Positions 9,401-18,336 of a DNA stretch of 64,000 bases are shown here, piece after piece. Position numbers and translations under genes: made by a program. The stretch covers positions 690,001-754,000 of the forward strand of contig CP087965.1 in assembly GCA_024703855.1 (NCBI GenBank), in the 5' to 3' direction. The DNA is from Polaromonas sp. P2-4. GTDB lineage: Bacteria > Pseudomonadota > Gammaproteobacteria > Burkholderiales > Burkholderiaceae_C. The notes beneath the pieces are model-generated. The model was not told where the DNA came from. It saw nothing but the letters and a program-made list of their open reading frames with translations, and searched no databases. Position 1 is the first letter of the stretch; the number at the start of each line of letters is the position of its first letter.

Positions 9401-9564
9401 AGGAAGCTCTGCATAACTCCCCGCGAGTACGCGCAAGTTCGGTTCGGGATGGGCTGCAAGGCGCGTTTTGCAGCCAATAGCCCCGCTATTGGCAAGAAAT
9501 GCAACGCCGCAGACCGCCCGAATCCGGGCTATCACGGACCGCGAGGGGTTGTGCAGAGCTTCCT
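9401..9564. mobile_element. 164-bp inverted-repeat element (MITE-like), type with one internal hairpin
   Basis: The ends AGGAAGCTCTGCATAAC and its near-complement (GTTGTGCAGAGCTTCCT) form a ~25-bp terminal inverted repeat with a few mismatches. Inside is a core beginning TTCGGGATGGGCTGC and ending TGCAACGCCGCAGACCGCCC, with an apical CCAATAGC/GCTATTGG hairpin. The same core recurs in the element at 31701. No ORF and no clear target duplication, so a non-autonomous element is inferred. Confidence 0.6.
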
Positions 9565-9677
9565 TTGCCCGGGGAAATTAGAGCTCCGGCCTTAAACCCG
9601 AATTCGGTTCCTGCAAACCGGCAGGTAACATCGGCGGCATAACAACACTGGTGGCACTTGAGCCAAGGAAGAAGTTT

Positions 9678-10996
9678 ATGCACCGCATCGTCATCGTCGG
9701 GGGAGGCGCAGGCGGACTGGCGCTGGCCACCCAATTGGGCAAGCGCCTGGGAAAAAAGGGCTGGCCGAGATCACCCTGGTGGATGCCGCCCGCACCCATG
9801 TCTGGAAACCCTTGCTGCACCAGCTGGCTGCGGGTAGCTTTGATACCCACGCCGAAGAAATTGAGTACCTGGCACAAGCGCGCTGGAACCACTTCAAGTT
9901 CCGGCTTGGCAGCCTGGTCGGTGTGGACCGCCAGCAGAAAACCCTGCAATTGGCCGCAAGTTACGACGAGGCAGGCCGCGAAATCACGCCGGCCCAGCAG
10001 CTCAGCTACGACACGCTGGTGATTGCCGTGGGCAGCCAGACCAACGACTTTGGCACGCCCGGTGCCGCCGAGCACACCATCAAACTGGACAGCCCGCAAG
10101 CGGCCAAGCGCTTCAATGACCGCCTCATCAACGCCTGCATACGCGCGCAAACCGTGCCGCGCATAGCGGGCAGCGGGCGCCTGACAGTGGCGATTGTGGG
10201 CGGCGGCGCGACCGGTGTGGAACTGGCGGCCGAACTGCACGCCGCAGCCCGCGTGCTGGCCAGTTATGGGTTTGACCACATTCACCCTGAAAAAGATTTG
10301 CAGATTGTGCTGGTCGAGGCCTCGCCGCGCCTGCTGGTGCAACTGCCCGAGCGCCTGAGCGAAGCAGCCATGCGCGAATTGCGCAAGCTGGCCATTGAAG
10401 TGCACACCAATGAAAAGGTGGTTGAAGTCACCGCCGACGGTCTGAAAATGGCCAGCGGCAAGGTGGTCTCCTCCAGCATCACCGTGTGGGCGGCGGGCGT
10501 GAAAGCTGCCGATTTTTACGCACCATCGGAGCAGGTGTAGACGGAGAGGATCCGCTGGAAACCAGCAAGCTCAACCAGCTGGTGGTCAACGGCAATCTGC
10601 AGACCACGCGCGACCCCAGCATTTACGCCTTTGGCGACTGCGCCGCCTGCCAGCAGCCCGACGGTACCTGGGTGCCGCCCCGTGCTCAGGCCGCTTACCA
10701 GCAGGCCATGTACCTGGCACGCGCTGCCGCTGCTCAGCGCTGGCCAGGCGGTGGCCCCCTTTGTGTTCAAAGACCAGGGCTCGCTGGTGTCGCTGTCCGA
10801 ATACTCGTCGGTCGGCAGCTTGATGGGAAGCCTGACCAAAGGCAGCTTTTTCATTGAAGGCCAGCTGGCCAAGCTGATGTACTGGGCCCTGCACAAGCAG
10901 CACCAGCTGGCGCTGGGCGGCTTGAAGAAAACCGCGCTGATTACCCTGTCAGAAATGATTGACCGCACGCACCGGCCACGCATAAAGTTGCATTGA
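9678..10996 (+). CDS. ndh: type II NADH dehydrogenase (NDH-2) (about three frameshifts)
   Basis: FAD-binding Rossmann motif [15 protein letters not shown] at the N-terminus, NADH-binding [17 protein letters not shown] in the middle and the second FAD motif YAFGDCAAC near the C-terminus, ending in an amphipathic region. NDH-2 is a single-subunit, non-proton-pumping NADH:quinone oxidoreductase on the inner face of the membrane. The ATG at 9678 follows AAGGAAG at 9665. Indels near 9760 (after LGKKGL), near 10530 and near 10720 split it; the pieces join into ~435 residues of normal order. No operon partners are evident. Confidence 0.85.
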
Positions 10997-11027
10997 TAAT
11001 TAAACAATTAACCAACCGGAGAAACCC

Positions 11028-11171
11028 ATGGCAAAAGGTCAGCAAAACACCAGCAAAATGGTGAAAAAACCCAAGAAGGACACTTCGCCGCCCAAACTGG
11101 TGTCACCCGATGCAGTGCGCCCAACCATCGTGACCCAGATTCCGCTGCGCGGCAAACTGAAAAACAAGTAA
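11028..11171 (+). CDS. small basic protein, 47 residues, unknown function
   Basis: ATG preceded by CCGGAGAAACCC, a good ribosome-binding site. The sequence is Lys-rich at both ends ([17 protein letters not shown], ending LRGKLKNK) with a central Pro/Val segment. No signal peptide or membrane helix. I recognise no family; its composition suggests nucleic-acid or ribosome association. The good RBS and spacing before the VF530 gene argue it is real. Confidence 0.6.
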   Translation: MAKGQQNTSKMVKKPKKDTSPPKLVSPDAVRPTIVTQIPLRGKLKNK

Positions 11172-11178
11172 GCCCTGG

Positions 11179-11488
11179 ATGGCTGTGCCTTCTAACGACA
11201 CTTCCGCCGCGCGCCCTGGCTGCCTCACAGCAGCCGGGCAATCCGCTGCATGGCGTCACGCTGGAGGCCATCGTCACTGCGCTGGCTGATCACTACGGCT
11301 GGGAAGAACTGGGCCAGCGCATCAATATCCGCTGTTTTACCAGCGAACCCAGTGTGGCATCCAGCCTGAAGTTTTTGCGCAAAACCCCTTGGGCGCGCGA
11401 GAAGGTTGAAAGCCTCTACCTCTACATGCTGCGCGAGATCAAGCGCGCCAGCCCGCCAGTTCACAACTTTCCGCCGCCGCGGTCTTAG
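11179..11488 (+). CDS. VF530-family (DUF2132) small DNA-binding protein (frameshift near 5-prime end)
   Basis: The diagnostic segment [20 protein letters not shown], then [20 protein letters not shown] and [14 protein letters not shown], is the complete VF530 domain of ~70 residues. The in-frame stretch has no ATG upstream. ATG 11179 in a neighbouring frame ([13 protein letters not shown]) joins if one base is corrected near 11222. The stop is TAG 11486-11488. Members are small conserved proteins with a DNA-binding-like fold and unclear role. Confidence 0.8.
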
Positions 11489-11583
11489 TGGCGCCCGACT
11501 GGTTCGTGGTGGCTCAATCATGATGCCCAATTCTGCCGCAGCACAATTTCCCCACCGCTCATGCGGCAAACAAAAGCATTGAG

Positions 11584-12219
11584 GTGCTGTATGCCGACGC
11601 CAGCCTGCTGGTACTCAACAAGCCCACCGGCCTGCTTGCAGTGCCCGGGCGCGGCGAAGACAAACAGGACTGCCTGAGCGCCCGGGTGCAGGCGCACTAC
11701 CCTGACGCATTGATCGTGCACCGGCTGGACATGGCCACCTCGGGCCTGATGCTGATGGCGCGCGGCATCGACATGCAGCGCACCTTGGGCAAGGCCTTTG
11801 AAAGCCGCGAAGTCCACAAACGCTACGTGGCCGTGGTCAACGGCTGCCTGCAGCTCCCGACGGACGCCATCGACGGCTGGGCGACCATTGACCTGCCAAT
11901 CATCGTGGACTGGCCGAACCGGCCTTTGCGCATCATTGATCCCGTACGCGGCCAGCCCAGCCTGACCCGCTGGCAGGTGCTGCCAGAAGGCGCCCAGGCC
12001 GGTACCACACGCCTGCTGCTGGAACCCGTGACCGGCCGCTCCCACCAGCTGCGCGTGCATTTGCAGGCGCTGGGTCATCCGATTCTGGGTGATGCGCTGT
12101 ATGCCGATACAGCGGTGCAAGCCAGAGCAGACCGGCTGCTGCTGCATGCGAGTGCCTTGCGCCTGCCCCACCCGGTCACTGGCGAGCCGATGCAGTTTGA
12201 AAGCGCGCTGCCTTTTTAG
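11584..12219 (+). CDS. RluA-family pseudouridine synthase
   Basis: Catalytic motif HRLDMATSGLMLMA with the active Asp, then KRYVAVVNG, the arginine motif GRSHQLRVHLQALGHPILGD and the C-terminal LLLHA. About 211 residues, short for RluA-type enzymes and lacking an S4 domain, as in the RluA/TruC branch. The frame opens after a TGA at 11521 with no ATG; GTG at 11584 is the listed start, but coding may begin further upstream if an indel hides the true start. It isomerises uridines in 23S rRNA or tRNA; the exact site is not predictable here. Confidence 0.85.
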   Translation: MLYADASLLVLNKPTGLLAVPGRGEDKQDCLSARVQAHYPDALIVHRLDMATSGLMLMARGIDMQRTLGKAFESREVHKRYVAVVNGCLQLPTDAIDGWATIDLPIIVDWPNRPLRIIDPVRGQPSLTRWQVLPEGAQAGTTRLLLEPVTGRSHQLRVHLQALGHPILGDALYADTAVQARADRLLLHASALRLPHPVTGEPMQFESALPF

Positions 12220-12291
12220 AGGGTGGTAGACGGGTGGAACTTCAGCCCGCAAAACGCCTCTCACTTTGAGTTATGCAGTCGGAGAATGAAC

Positions 12292-12953
12292 ATGTCCGTC
12301 ATCCCGTCGTCTTCCACCGCCCATCCCCCCACCTCACGCCTGTGGCAGCGCCGCAGTGTTGCGGCCGCCCTGGTGGCCATGCCTGCACTGTGGCTGGGCC
12401 TGCGCGCCCAGCCAGGCCGGCCCCGTCTTGCCACACCGGCGCAAACCGAAGGGCCTTTTACCCGGTGGCTATTCCCGAAGATTCGGATTTTGACCTGCTG
12501 CGCAATGGCGCGCTCGATTACGCACGGGGACAACGCACCTGGCTGGAAGGCACGGTCAGCGACATGGCCGGCAACCCCGTCAGCGGCGCGCAGGTGGAAA
12601 TATGGCAATGCGACGACGCGGGGCATTACCACCATCCCGGCGATGGCAGTCGGGCCGACAAGGCGTTTCAGGGCTTTGGCCGCGTCGTGGTCAGCCGTGA
12701 CGGGCGCTACCGCTTTCGCACCATTCGCCCCGTGGCCTATGGCAGCCGCACGCCGCACATTCATGTGAAAGTCAAACTCGGAAGCCGTGAACTACTGACC
12801 ACGCAGCTGTATGTGGCGGGCGACCCGCACAACGAGCGCGATTTTTTGTGGCGCAACCTGCCAGGCGATGTGGCACGCGCGGCTTTGACGGTTTCCTTTG
12901 CCGCAGGCTCCGACGGGCTACAGGCCAACTTTCCGATTGTGGTCAGGGTCTGA
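12292..12953 (+). CDS. Tat-exported intradiol ring-cleavage dioxygenase-like protein (one frameshift)
   Basis: A twin-arginine-like signal LWQRRSVAAALVAMPALWLG precedes TEGPFYPVAIPEDSDFDLL. The ferric-iron ligands of intradiol dioxygenases are apparent: Tyr in GPFYP, Tyr in DDAGHYHHP, and the His pair in PHIHVKVKL. A missing T in a TTTT run at ~12458 shifts the frame in the middle of GPFYP. The start at ATG 12292 has GGAG seven bases upstream. Secreted single-domain members act on catechol- or protocatechuate-like compounds; the substrate is unknown and no aromatic pathway genes flank it. Confidence 0.85.
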
Positions 12954-13001
12954 ATGACGGCCTGAATCCGGCCGGGACCGTGCTGGGTTACCATTTTCTG
13001 C

Positions 13002-13772
13002 ATGACCCAAGCCCCCCTTACCCCACACCTCACCATCCTCACAGGCGCATCGCGCGGCATGGGCTTAGCCATGGCCCGGCAATTGCTCACGGCCGGCAAC
13101 ACGCTGCTTTGCATTTCGCGCACCTCTCAGGAGGCATTGGCGCAGCACGCCGCACAGACAGGCGCCACCCTGCTGCAATGGACGCACGATCTGGCCGAAG
13201 GCGCTGCGCTCAGCGCGCGGCTGGAAGGCTGGTTAAGCGAGCAGGCCAGCATCAACTGGGGCAGCGCCAGCCTTATCAACAACGCCGGGGTGATTCCGCG
13301 CATCAGCCCGCTCAGCGAAGCCGATGCCGCCGACCTGGCCCGTGCCTTGCGCGTCGGGCTGGAGGCGCCGATGCAGCTCACGGCCGTGTTCCTGCGTGCC
13401 ACCGAAGGCTGGCATGCCCAGCGCAAGGTACTCAACATCTCGTCGGGTTTGGGGCGCAGGGCCATGGCTTCGCAAGCTGCTTATTGCGCGGTCAAAGCAG
13501 GCATGGACCATTTCACGCGCTGTGTGGCACTGGACGAGGCGCTAAAGCCCAATGGTGCCAAGGTCTGCTCGCTGGCACCGGGCGTGATTGACACCGACAT
13601 GCAAAGCCAACTGCGCGGCGCAGACAGCACGGCTTTCCCGGACCGGGACAATTTCATGCGCCTGAAAGGTGGCGGGCAACTGGCTTCGCCCGATGAAGCC
13701 GCCAGCCGTGTACTGGCTTACCTGGCTCGGCCCGATTTTGGGGGGCAGCCGGTGGCCGATGTCAGAGACTAA
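13002..13772 (+). CDS. short-chain dehydrogenase/reductase
   Basis: Cofactor motif TGASRGMG at residue ~15, NNAG near 90, and the catalytic Ser-Tyr-Lys with YCAVK; 256 residues, a classical SDR. Arg after the first Gly-rich turn suggests NADP(H). The pattern of a short N-terminus with AMASQAAYCAVKAG resembles benzil/sepiapterin-type reductases, but the substrate is not assigned. No frameshift. A pair of palindromic repeats follows at once. Confidence 0.85.
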   Translation: MTQAPLTPHLTILTGASRGMGLAMARQLLTAGNTLLCISRTSQEALAQHAAQTGATLLQWTHDLAEGAALSARLEGWLSEQASINWGSASLINNAGVIPRISPLSEADAADLARALRVGLEAPMQLTAVFLRATEGWHAQRKVLNISSGLGRRAMASQAAYCAVKAGMDHFTRCVALDEALKPNGAKVCSLAPGVIDTDMQSQLRGADSTAFPDRDNFMRLKGGGQLASPDEAASRVLAYLARPDFGGQPVADVRD

Positions 13773-13773
13773 T

Positions 13774-13945
13774 AGCCCCCACGCTTGCCACTGCGTGTGC
13801 TGCGCTGCCCCCCGAGGGGCTGTGCTTGCTCGGGGCGGCCCTTCGCTGCGCACTATCTAGCCCCCACGCTTGCCACTGCGTGTGCTTCGCTGCCCCCCCG
13901 ATGGGGCTGTGCTTGCTTGGGGCGGCCCGGCGCTGCGCACTGCCT
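13774..13945. repeat. two tandem ~85-bp GC-rich palindromic repeats
   Basis: Units at 13774-13858 and 13859-13945 share AGCCCCCACGCTTGCCACTG at the start and a central CCCCGAGGGG-type dyad followed by GGGGCGGCCC. Related copies occur at 27838-27913 and, reversed, inside a coding region at 62448-62532. They lie between the SDR and the convergent PPK2 gene and could also form terminating hairpins. Confidence 0.75.
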
Positions 13946-13954
13946 GAAAAAGCT

Positions 13955-14879
13955 CTAATAAACCTCTGGCACCACGAGGTCCTGCGCTACCGGTTGGCGC
14001 ACATAGTCATCGTGGCGAACCCGCTCGGGCAACACAATGGTCGGGCGCTCGGTTTCTTCGTAAGGCATTTGCTGCAGCAAATGGTGGATGCAATTGAGCC
14101 GGGCTTTCTTTTTATCGTCTGCCTGCACCACCCACCACGGTGCTTCGGCAATATGCGTGCGCTCCAGCATGATTTCCTTGGCCTTGGTGTATTCCTCCCA
14201 GCGGCGGCGTGACTCCAGGTCCATGGGGCTGAGTTTCCACTGCTTGAGCGGGTCGTGAATGCGGCCCAGAAAGCGCAGGTGCTGCTCTTCGTCCGAAATT
14301 GAAAACCAGTACTTGATGAGCTGTATGCCCGAGCTCACCAGCATTTTTTCAAACTCCGGTACGGTGCGGAAGAACTCTTCGTACTGGTCGTCGGTGCAAA
14401 AGCCCATGACGCGTTCGACACCGGCGCGGTTGTACCAGCTGCGGTCAAACAGCACAATCTCGCCGGCAGCAGGCAGGTGCGAGACATAGCGCTGAAAATA
14501 CCACTGGGTGCGCTCCCGGTCGTTGGGTGCCGGCAGCGCGGCCACGCGGCACACGCGGGGGTTGAGACGCTGGGTGATGCGCTTGATCACGCCACCCTTG
14601 CCGGCGGCATCACGCCCTTCAAACAAAATAACCACCTTGTGGCCAGTGCTGATCACCCAGTCCTGCAGCTTGACCAACTCGCCCTGCAGACGAAACAGCT
14701 CGCTGGAAATACTGGCGGCGACTTTCCTTGTCTTTGGCGCTGTCACTTTGTGCCGCATCATCTTCGCCTGTCAGCTGTTCCACGGTGCGGTCTTCCAGCT
14801 CCATTTCCAGCTCTTCGTCGTAGCTGTCAATGAGGTCATGGCGGATACGCCGCATCAATTCTTCGTCGCTTGAATTCAA
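13955..14879 (-). CDS. ppk2: polyphosphate kinase 2 (one frameshift)
   Basis: PPK2 hallmark Walker A FEGRDAAGKGG, the lid arginines in the RITQRLNPRVCRV region, and Walker B FDRSWYNRAGVERVMGF. About 308 residues once the indel near 14725 is repaired, a single-domain class I enzyme using polyphosphate to phosphorylate nucleoside diphosphates. The N-terminus has an acidic extension before the core. The start is most likely TTG at 14879-14877: AGGAG stands 6 bases before it and no better-placed ATG has a binding site. Confidence 0.85.
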
Positions 14880-15001
14880 GGGGCTCTCCTGCAAAACCTG
14901 AAAATGAGTCAAGCTCATCAGCCTACAGAAGTTACATTTCAATTTAATGAAGCACCCAGCGCGGCGTGAACGGAGCGATCCGGCGACTATTCGCAGGTTT
15001 T

Positions 15002-15070
15002 ACGCTATATTTTTTATAGCGCAATGTGGCCGTCTCTATTGGGCGTTAGCCTGATTTTTCTTTAAATCAG
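15002..15070 (+). repeat. dispersed ~65-bp repeat, copy 2
   Basis: ACGCTATATTTTTTATAGCG, then CCGTCTCTATTGGGC and an AT-rich end. Same family as the copy at 650. It lies between PPK2 and the DUF465 gene. Confidence 0.7.
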
Positions 15071-15091
15071 GCCATTACAACCCCCAGCGCA

Positions 15092-15331
15092 TTACGCCAC
15101 CTTGAGAATCTCGTAAATCTCGTCCTTGATTCTCAGCCGTCTTTTCTTCAGGTCTTCAAGGGCCTCATCGCTGATCACACCCACGCCGAATTCGTATTTG
15201 GTAATAGCGTGGTTGTCTGCGTCGTATTGGGCGAAAAGGCTGGAAAAGTGCGGGTCGGACATCTTGAGGCCGCGCATTTTTTCCAGGTACTGCGGAAACT
15301 CATGTGCCAGATCGTGATTTAGCAACTCCAT
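15092..15331 (-). CDS. YdcH-family (DUF465) small helical protein
   Basis: 79 residues with the family pattern of an N-terminal helix (ELLNHDLAHEFPQY), a central ARYDADNHAITKYE-like turn (here AQYDADNHAITKYE) and a charged C-terminal helix ALEDLKKRRLRIKDEIYEIL. Preceded by AAGGAGCTTTC and ATG. Abundant in proteobacteria; function not known. Clean frame. Confidence 0.9.
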   Translation of the reverse strand: MELLNHDLAHEFPQYLEKMRGLKMSDPHFSSLFAQYDADNHAITKYEFGVGVISDEALEDLKKRRLRIKDEIYEILKVA

Positions 15332-15391
15332 GAAAGCTCCTTGTAGTGGCAGGACTCTGCCGCTTGCCGCGGCAACGGATACGCTATTTGC

Positions 15392-15829
15392 CTAATCGCG
15401 AACGACCAGCACCGGCAAATGCGCGTGTGACAACACCTGGGCCGTGACGCTGCCCAGCACCAGCCTTTCCAGTCCGCGACGGCCGTGTGAGCCCATCACC
15501 AGCAGGTCGGCCCCCACGGACTCGGCGGTTTCAAGAATTCCGCGGTAAATAGCATGACCCTCAACGACGGATGCGGTGACGGTGATGCCATGGTCCAGGA
15601 AAGCCTGCTTCGCGTGGTTGATGGCTTCATTGGCTTCGGCGGTAGCTGCACTGAGGTATTCCGCCTGGCCGTAGGAAAAATCGGCGCCCACCCCGCTGAA
15701 GGCGTAGGGATCTATGACGTAGATGATGGTCACCGCGCTCTTGAAAGCCTCGGCCACGGCAATTGCCTTGCCGATGGCCTGCCCCGCAGTGGACGAGCCG
15801 TCGACAGGAACCAGGATGTGCTTGAACAT
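15392..15829 (-). CDS. universal stress protein, UspA family
   Basis: Single Usp domain of 145 residues: N-terminal ILVPVDGS and C-terminal ATP-binding motif GSHGRRGLERLVLGS, so an ATP-binding subtype. Cytoplasmic dimer, usually induced on growth arrest. AAGGAGAC lies just upstream of ATG 15829-15827. Confidence 0.92.
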   Translation of the reverse strand: MFKHILVPVDGSSTAGQAIGKAIAVAEAFKSAVTIIYVIDPYAFSGVGADFSYGQAEYLSAATAEANEAINHAKQAFLDHGITVTASVVEGHAIYRGILETAESVGADLLVMGSHGRRGLERLVLGSVTAQVLSHAHLPVLVVRD

Positions 15830-15907
15830 GATGAAGTCTCCTTGAAAGCCATGGAACCATTCTCAGGCACGAACTCTGCCCGGTCAATGCCCGGCCGCCG
15901 GGGCACC

Positions 15908-16189
15908 TCAAGGCTCGATCTTCACGCCCTTCCAGAACGCGACACGCCCCTTTATGCTCTCGGCTTCGGGTTTGGGGTCGGGGTAATGCCAGGCCGCATC
16001 CGTGTTCATTTCTCCATTAACCAGCAGCGAGTAGTAACTGGCCTGGCCTTTCCAGGCGCACATGGTGTGGTGATTGCTAAAGGTCACATAGTCTCGGTTG
16101 AGCGAAGTCTCGGGGAAATAGTGGTTGCCCTCGACGATCACGATGTCATCGCTTTGCGCAATAACTGCGCCGTTCCAGATTGCTTTCAT
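15908..16189 (-). CDS. DUF427 domain protein
   Basis: 93 residues matching the DUF427 single domain: MKAIWNGAVIAQSDD, then VEGNHYFP and CAWKGQASYYSLLVNG, then WHYPDPKPEAESIKGRVAFW. The ATG at 16189 is preferred over upstream codons because the domain starts there and GGAAAG precedes it. Small cytoplasmic beta-barrel proteins of unknown activity. Confidence 0.9.
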   Translation of the reverse strand: MKAIWNGAVIAQSDDIVIVEGNHYFPETSLNRDYVTFSNHHTMCAWKGQASYYSLLVNGEMNTDAAWHYPDPKPEAESIKGRVAFWKGVKIEP

Positions 16190-16364
16190 GGGTTCTTTCC
16201 TGAAGTACGCTTGATCTTCGCACAATGCTACGCCGCTACGGCAGGTGTTGCCGATGCAGGGTTTCGCGCAGGCTGCGATGCCCAATGAACGCGTAAAAAG
16301 GTGCCGATGGCTGGCATCGACACCTGAGTGAGTAAGTGAGAGGCTCAGGAGGAGCCGGCACTAC

Positions 16365-16787
16365 TCAGTCGTCGCGATCCCTGCCATGACCTTTGCCGTG
16401 CCCCTTACCATGGCCGTGGTGTTTGTCCTTATCTTTGCGCCATTCATGGTCGTCGTCACCCCTGACCCTGACGAAGTAAACAGGCTGGCCGCAGGCGTTG
16501 TACTTCGCGCAATGCTTGGACCATTTTTGGGCATGGCCGGGGGGAACGTGCAAATACAGCGGCGCTTGCTGCACCATCACCGGCGCGCGGTGAATGATGA
16601 GCGGCTGCGCATAGATGAGCGGGGGTGGGGGCGCATTGCCGATATCAATACGGCCATACACACCGGGTGTCAGCGCGCCTTCAACCGTGGCGCTCACATA
16701 GGGCGTGGCGGCCAGGGCGGCACCGCCCCACAGGGCAGACGCAGCGACCAGACTCGCCACCAGCCATGGTTTGACAGTTGTTTTCAT
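16365..16787 (-). CDS. secreted protein with Pro-rich middle and His/Lys/Gly-rich tail
   Basis: Signal peptide with AxA-type cleavage around residue 27 (GGAALAATP). Body carries VYGRIDIGNAPPPPLIYAQP, then PLYLHVPPGHAQKWSKHC with CxxxxxC (CAKYNAC) and GQPVYFVRV. The tail HHGHGKGHGKGHGRDRDD could bind metal. The PPGHAxxWxxHC..YxACGxPVYFV pattern is one I associate with small periplasmic proteins of Burkholderiales; function not known. Confidence 0.75.
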   Translation of the reverse strand: MKTTVKPWLVASLVAASALWGGAALAATPYVSATVEGALTPGVYGRIDIGNAPPPPLIYAQPLIIHRAPVMVQQAPLYLHVPPGHAQKWSKHCAKYNACGQPVYFVRVRGDDDHEWRKDKDKHHGHGKGHGKGHGRDRDD

Positions 16788-16836
16788 GTTTCTTTCTTTC
16801 GTGGGTCAAATCAGGTCAAATCAAGTAATGAGGCGA

Positions 16837-17600
16837 TCAGGCCACTTGAGCGCTGTAGTTTAAAACGCTGGCTGCCGATGAGGTAGCCAGGGCTACGGGC
16901 CGAACCGTGTTGCCCTCCACCACCACGCGTGAACCGGTAGCCACGGCATTGGCCTGCTCAATAGTGCGAACCGAGCCATCATTCATGCGCACCCGCATCT
17001 GGTAGACGGTGACCTTATTCATGTTTTTCTCGATGGTATTGCCGGCAAAGGCACCGCCTGCCACGCCAAGCACGGTCATGGCCGTCTTGCCGTTGCCGCC
17101 GCCCATCTGGTTGCCCAGCAGGCCGCCCACCACGCCGCCCGCTACCGTGCCAAGGCCCACCGTGGTGTTGCCGACCCGCAACCCCATTGACCTGCCCCTG
17201 GCGCTGCACAGCCGTCACCGCCTCAACCGTGCCGCAATGGGCACAGGCGCTGGCGTGGGAGGATTGCGCAACAGTGGTCGGCGCATGGGTGTTTTTGTTT
17301 TTTGGGGTGTGGGTCTGCGGCCGATTTGACGTATCCACTGGCAGCTTTGCAGCCGTTGTGCTGCTGTTGCCATTGCTGGCCGAGGCGGCAAGCGGCAGGG
17401 CATAGTCCCCGCCGGGTTGCGCTTCCTGAGCGGTTGACCACCAGTGCGGCAGCGAGTGCCATGACCGTCACACCCATCACCGCCATGGTGGGAATCAGCG
17501 CCTTGCTGTGGCGCAGCCGTTCAGTGAAGGCCGGCGCGTTGTTCGAGTTGTTGTTTGCGTCGCTGTTTGCGTTATTGAGTACGGATTGATTGGTATCCAT
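16837..17600 (-). CDS. glycine-zipper 2TM (SlyB-like) envelope protein (two frameshifts)
   Basis: Starts MDTNQSVLNNANSD, an Asn/Ser-rich N-terminus, followed by a single transmembrane helix (LIPTMAVMGVTVMALAAALV), a linker, and the C-terminal glycine-zipper GTVAGGVVGGLLGNQMGGGN..VAGGAFAGNTIEKN then a small beta domain. Indels near 17415 and ~17190 place the three parts in different frames. The family contains SlyB/Rickettsia 17-kDa-type proteins that support envelope integrity; here the helix anchor replaces a lipobox. Confidence 0.75.
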
Positions 17601-17764
17601 GAGGGAACTCCTTCTTGTGAGTTCCGTTTGTAACAAGCGGGCTTGATACACCGTGTAGGACGAGGTGACATTGGTAAGTAAACTTTACGGAACCGGTCTG
17701 AAAACCGGTACTTTTCCGCGTCTTGACAGCCCTTCACACCGCTCTCACGCCATCTTCACGCGCT

Positions 17765-18284
17765 TTACACGCCGCCGTGGGGATGGGTCGGGTCCACCCA
17801 CAGCACGGTGTCGGGCTTTTCGACCGGCTCAATGTCCAGATTCACCTGCAACGGCCTCGCCATCGCTGCGGCACACCACGCACTCCAGCACTTCGATGGC
17901 GCTGGCGTTGATTTCCTGGTGCGGCACATAGGGCGGCACGTAAATAAAGTCACCCGGCCCGGCTTCGGCCGTGAATTCCAGATGATCGCCCCAACGCATG
18001 CGCGCCCGCCCCTTGATCACATAAATCACGCTTTCCAGATGGCCATGGTGGTGAGCGCCGGTTTTGGCATCGGGGTGGATGGTGACCGTGCCGGCCCACA
18101 GCTTCTGCGCCCCCACGCGGGCAAAGGTGATCGCCGCGCGCCTGTCCATGCCCGGCGTTTGTGCGGTGTTTCCGTCAAGCTGATTGCCCGGAATCACCCG
18201 TACGCCGTCATGCTTCCAGGCGGGCTCCGATGGTTCATGCTCATGGCCATGGTCGTGATGACCGGGTGTGGAATCAATGCTCAT
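17765..18284 (-). CDS. cupin domain protein with His-rich N-terminus (one frameshift)
   Basis: The N-terminus carries HHDHGHEHEP, then the cupin motif 1 GAHHHGHLESVIYVIKG and motif 2 PGDFIYVPPYVPHQEIN, giving three or four His/Glu ligands for a metal. An indel near 17860 shifts the last ~30 residues, which read VNLDIEPVEKPDTVLWVDP after repair. ~170 residues. It sits 52 bp after the DUF2855 gene on the same strand, a possible two-gene operon. Confidence 0.8.
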
Positions 18285-18336
18285 TTCAGCCGCCAGTGAT
18301 GCGTACCTGCCAGCGTACACCAAAGGGCTTCCGGCC

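Noticed and set aside
13774..13945. tandem repeats considered as a CRISPR array
   Set aside because: Only two units, no spacers between them, and no cas genes; units are palindromic repeats found singly elsewhere.
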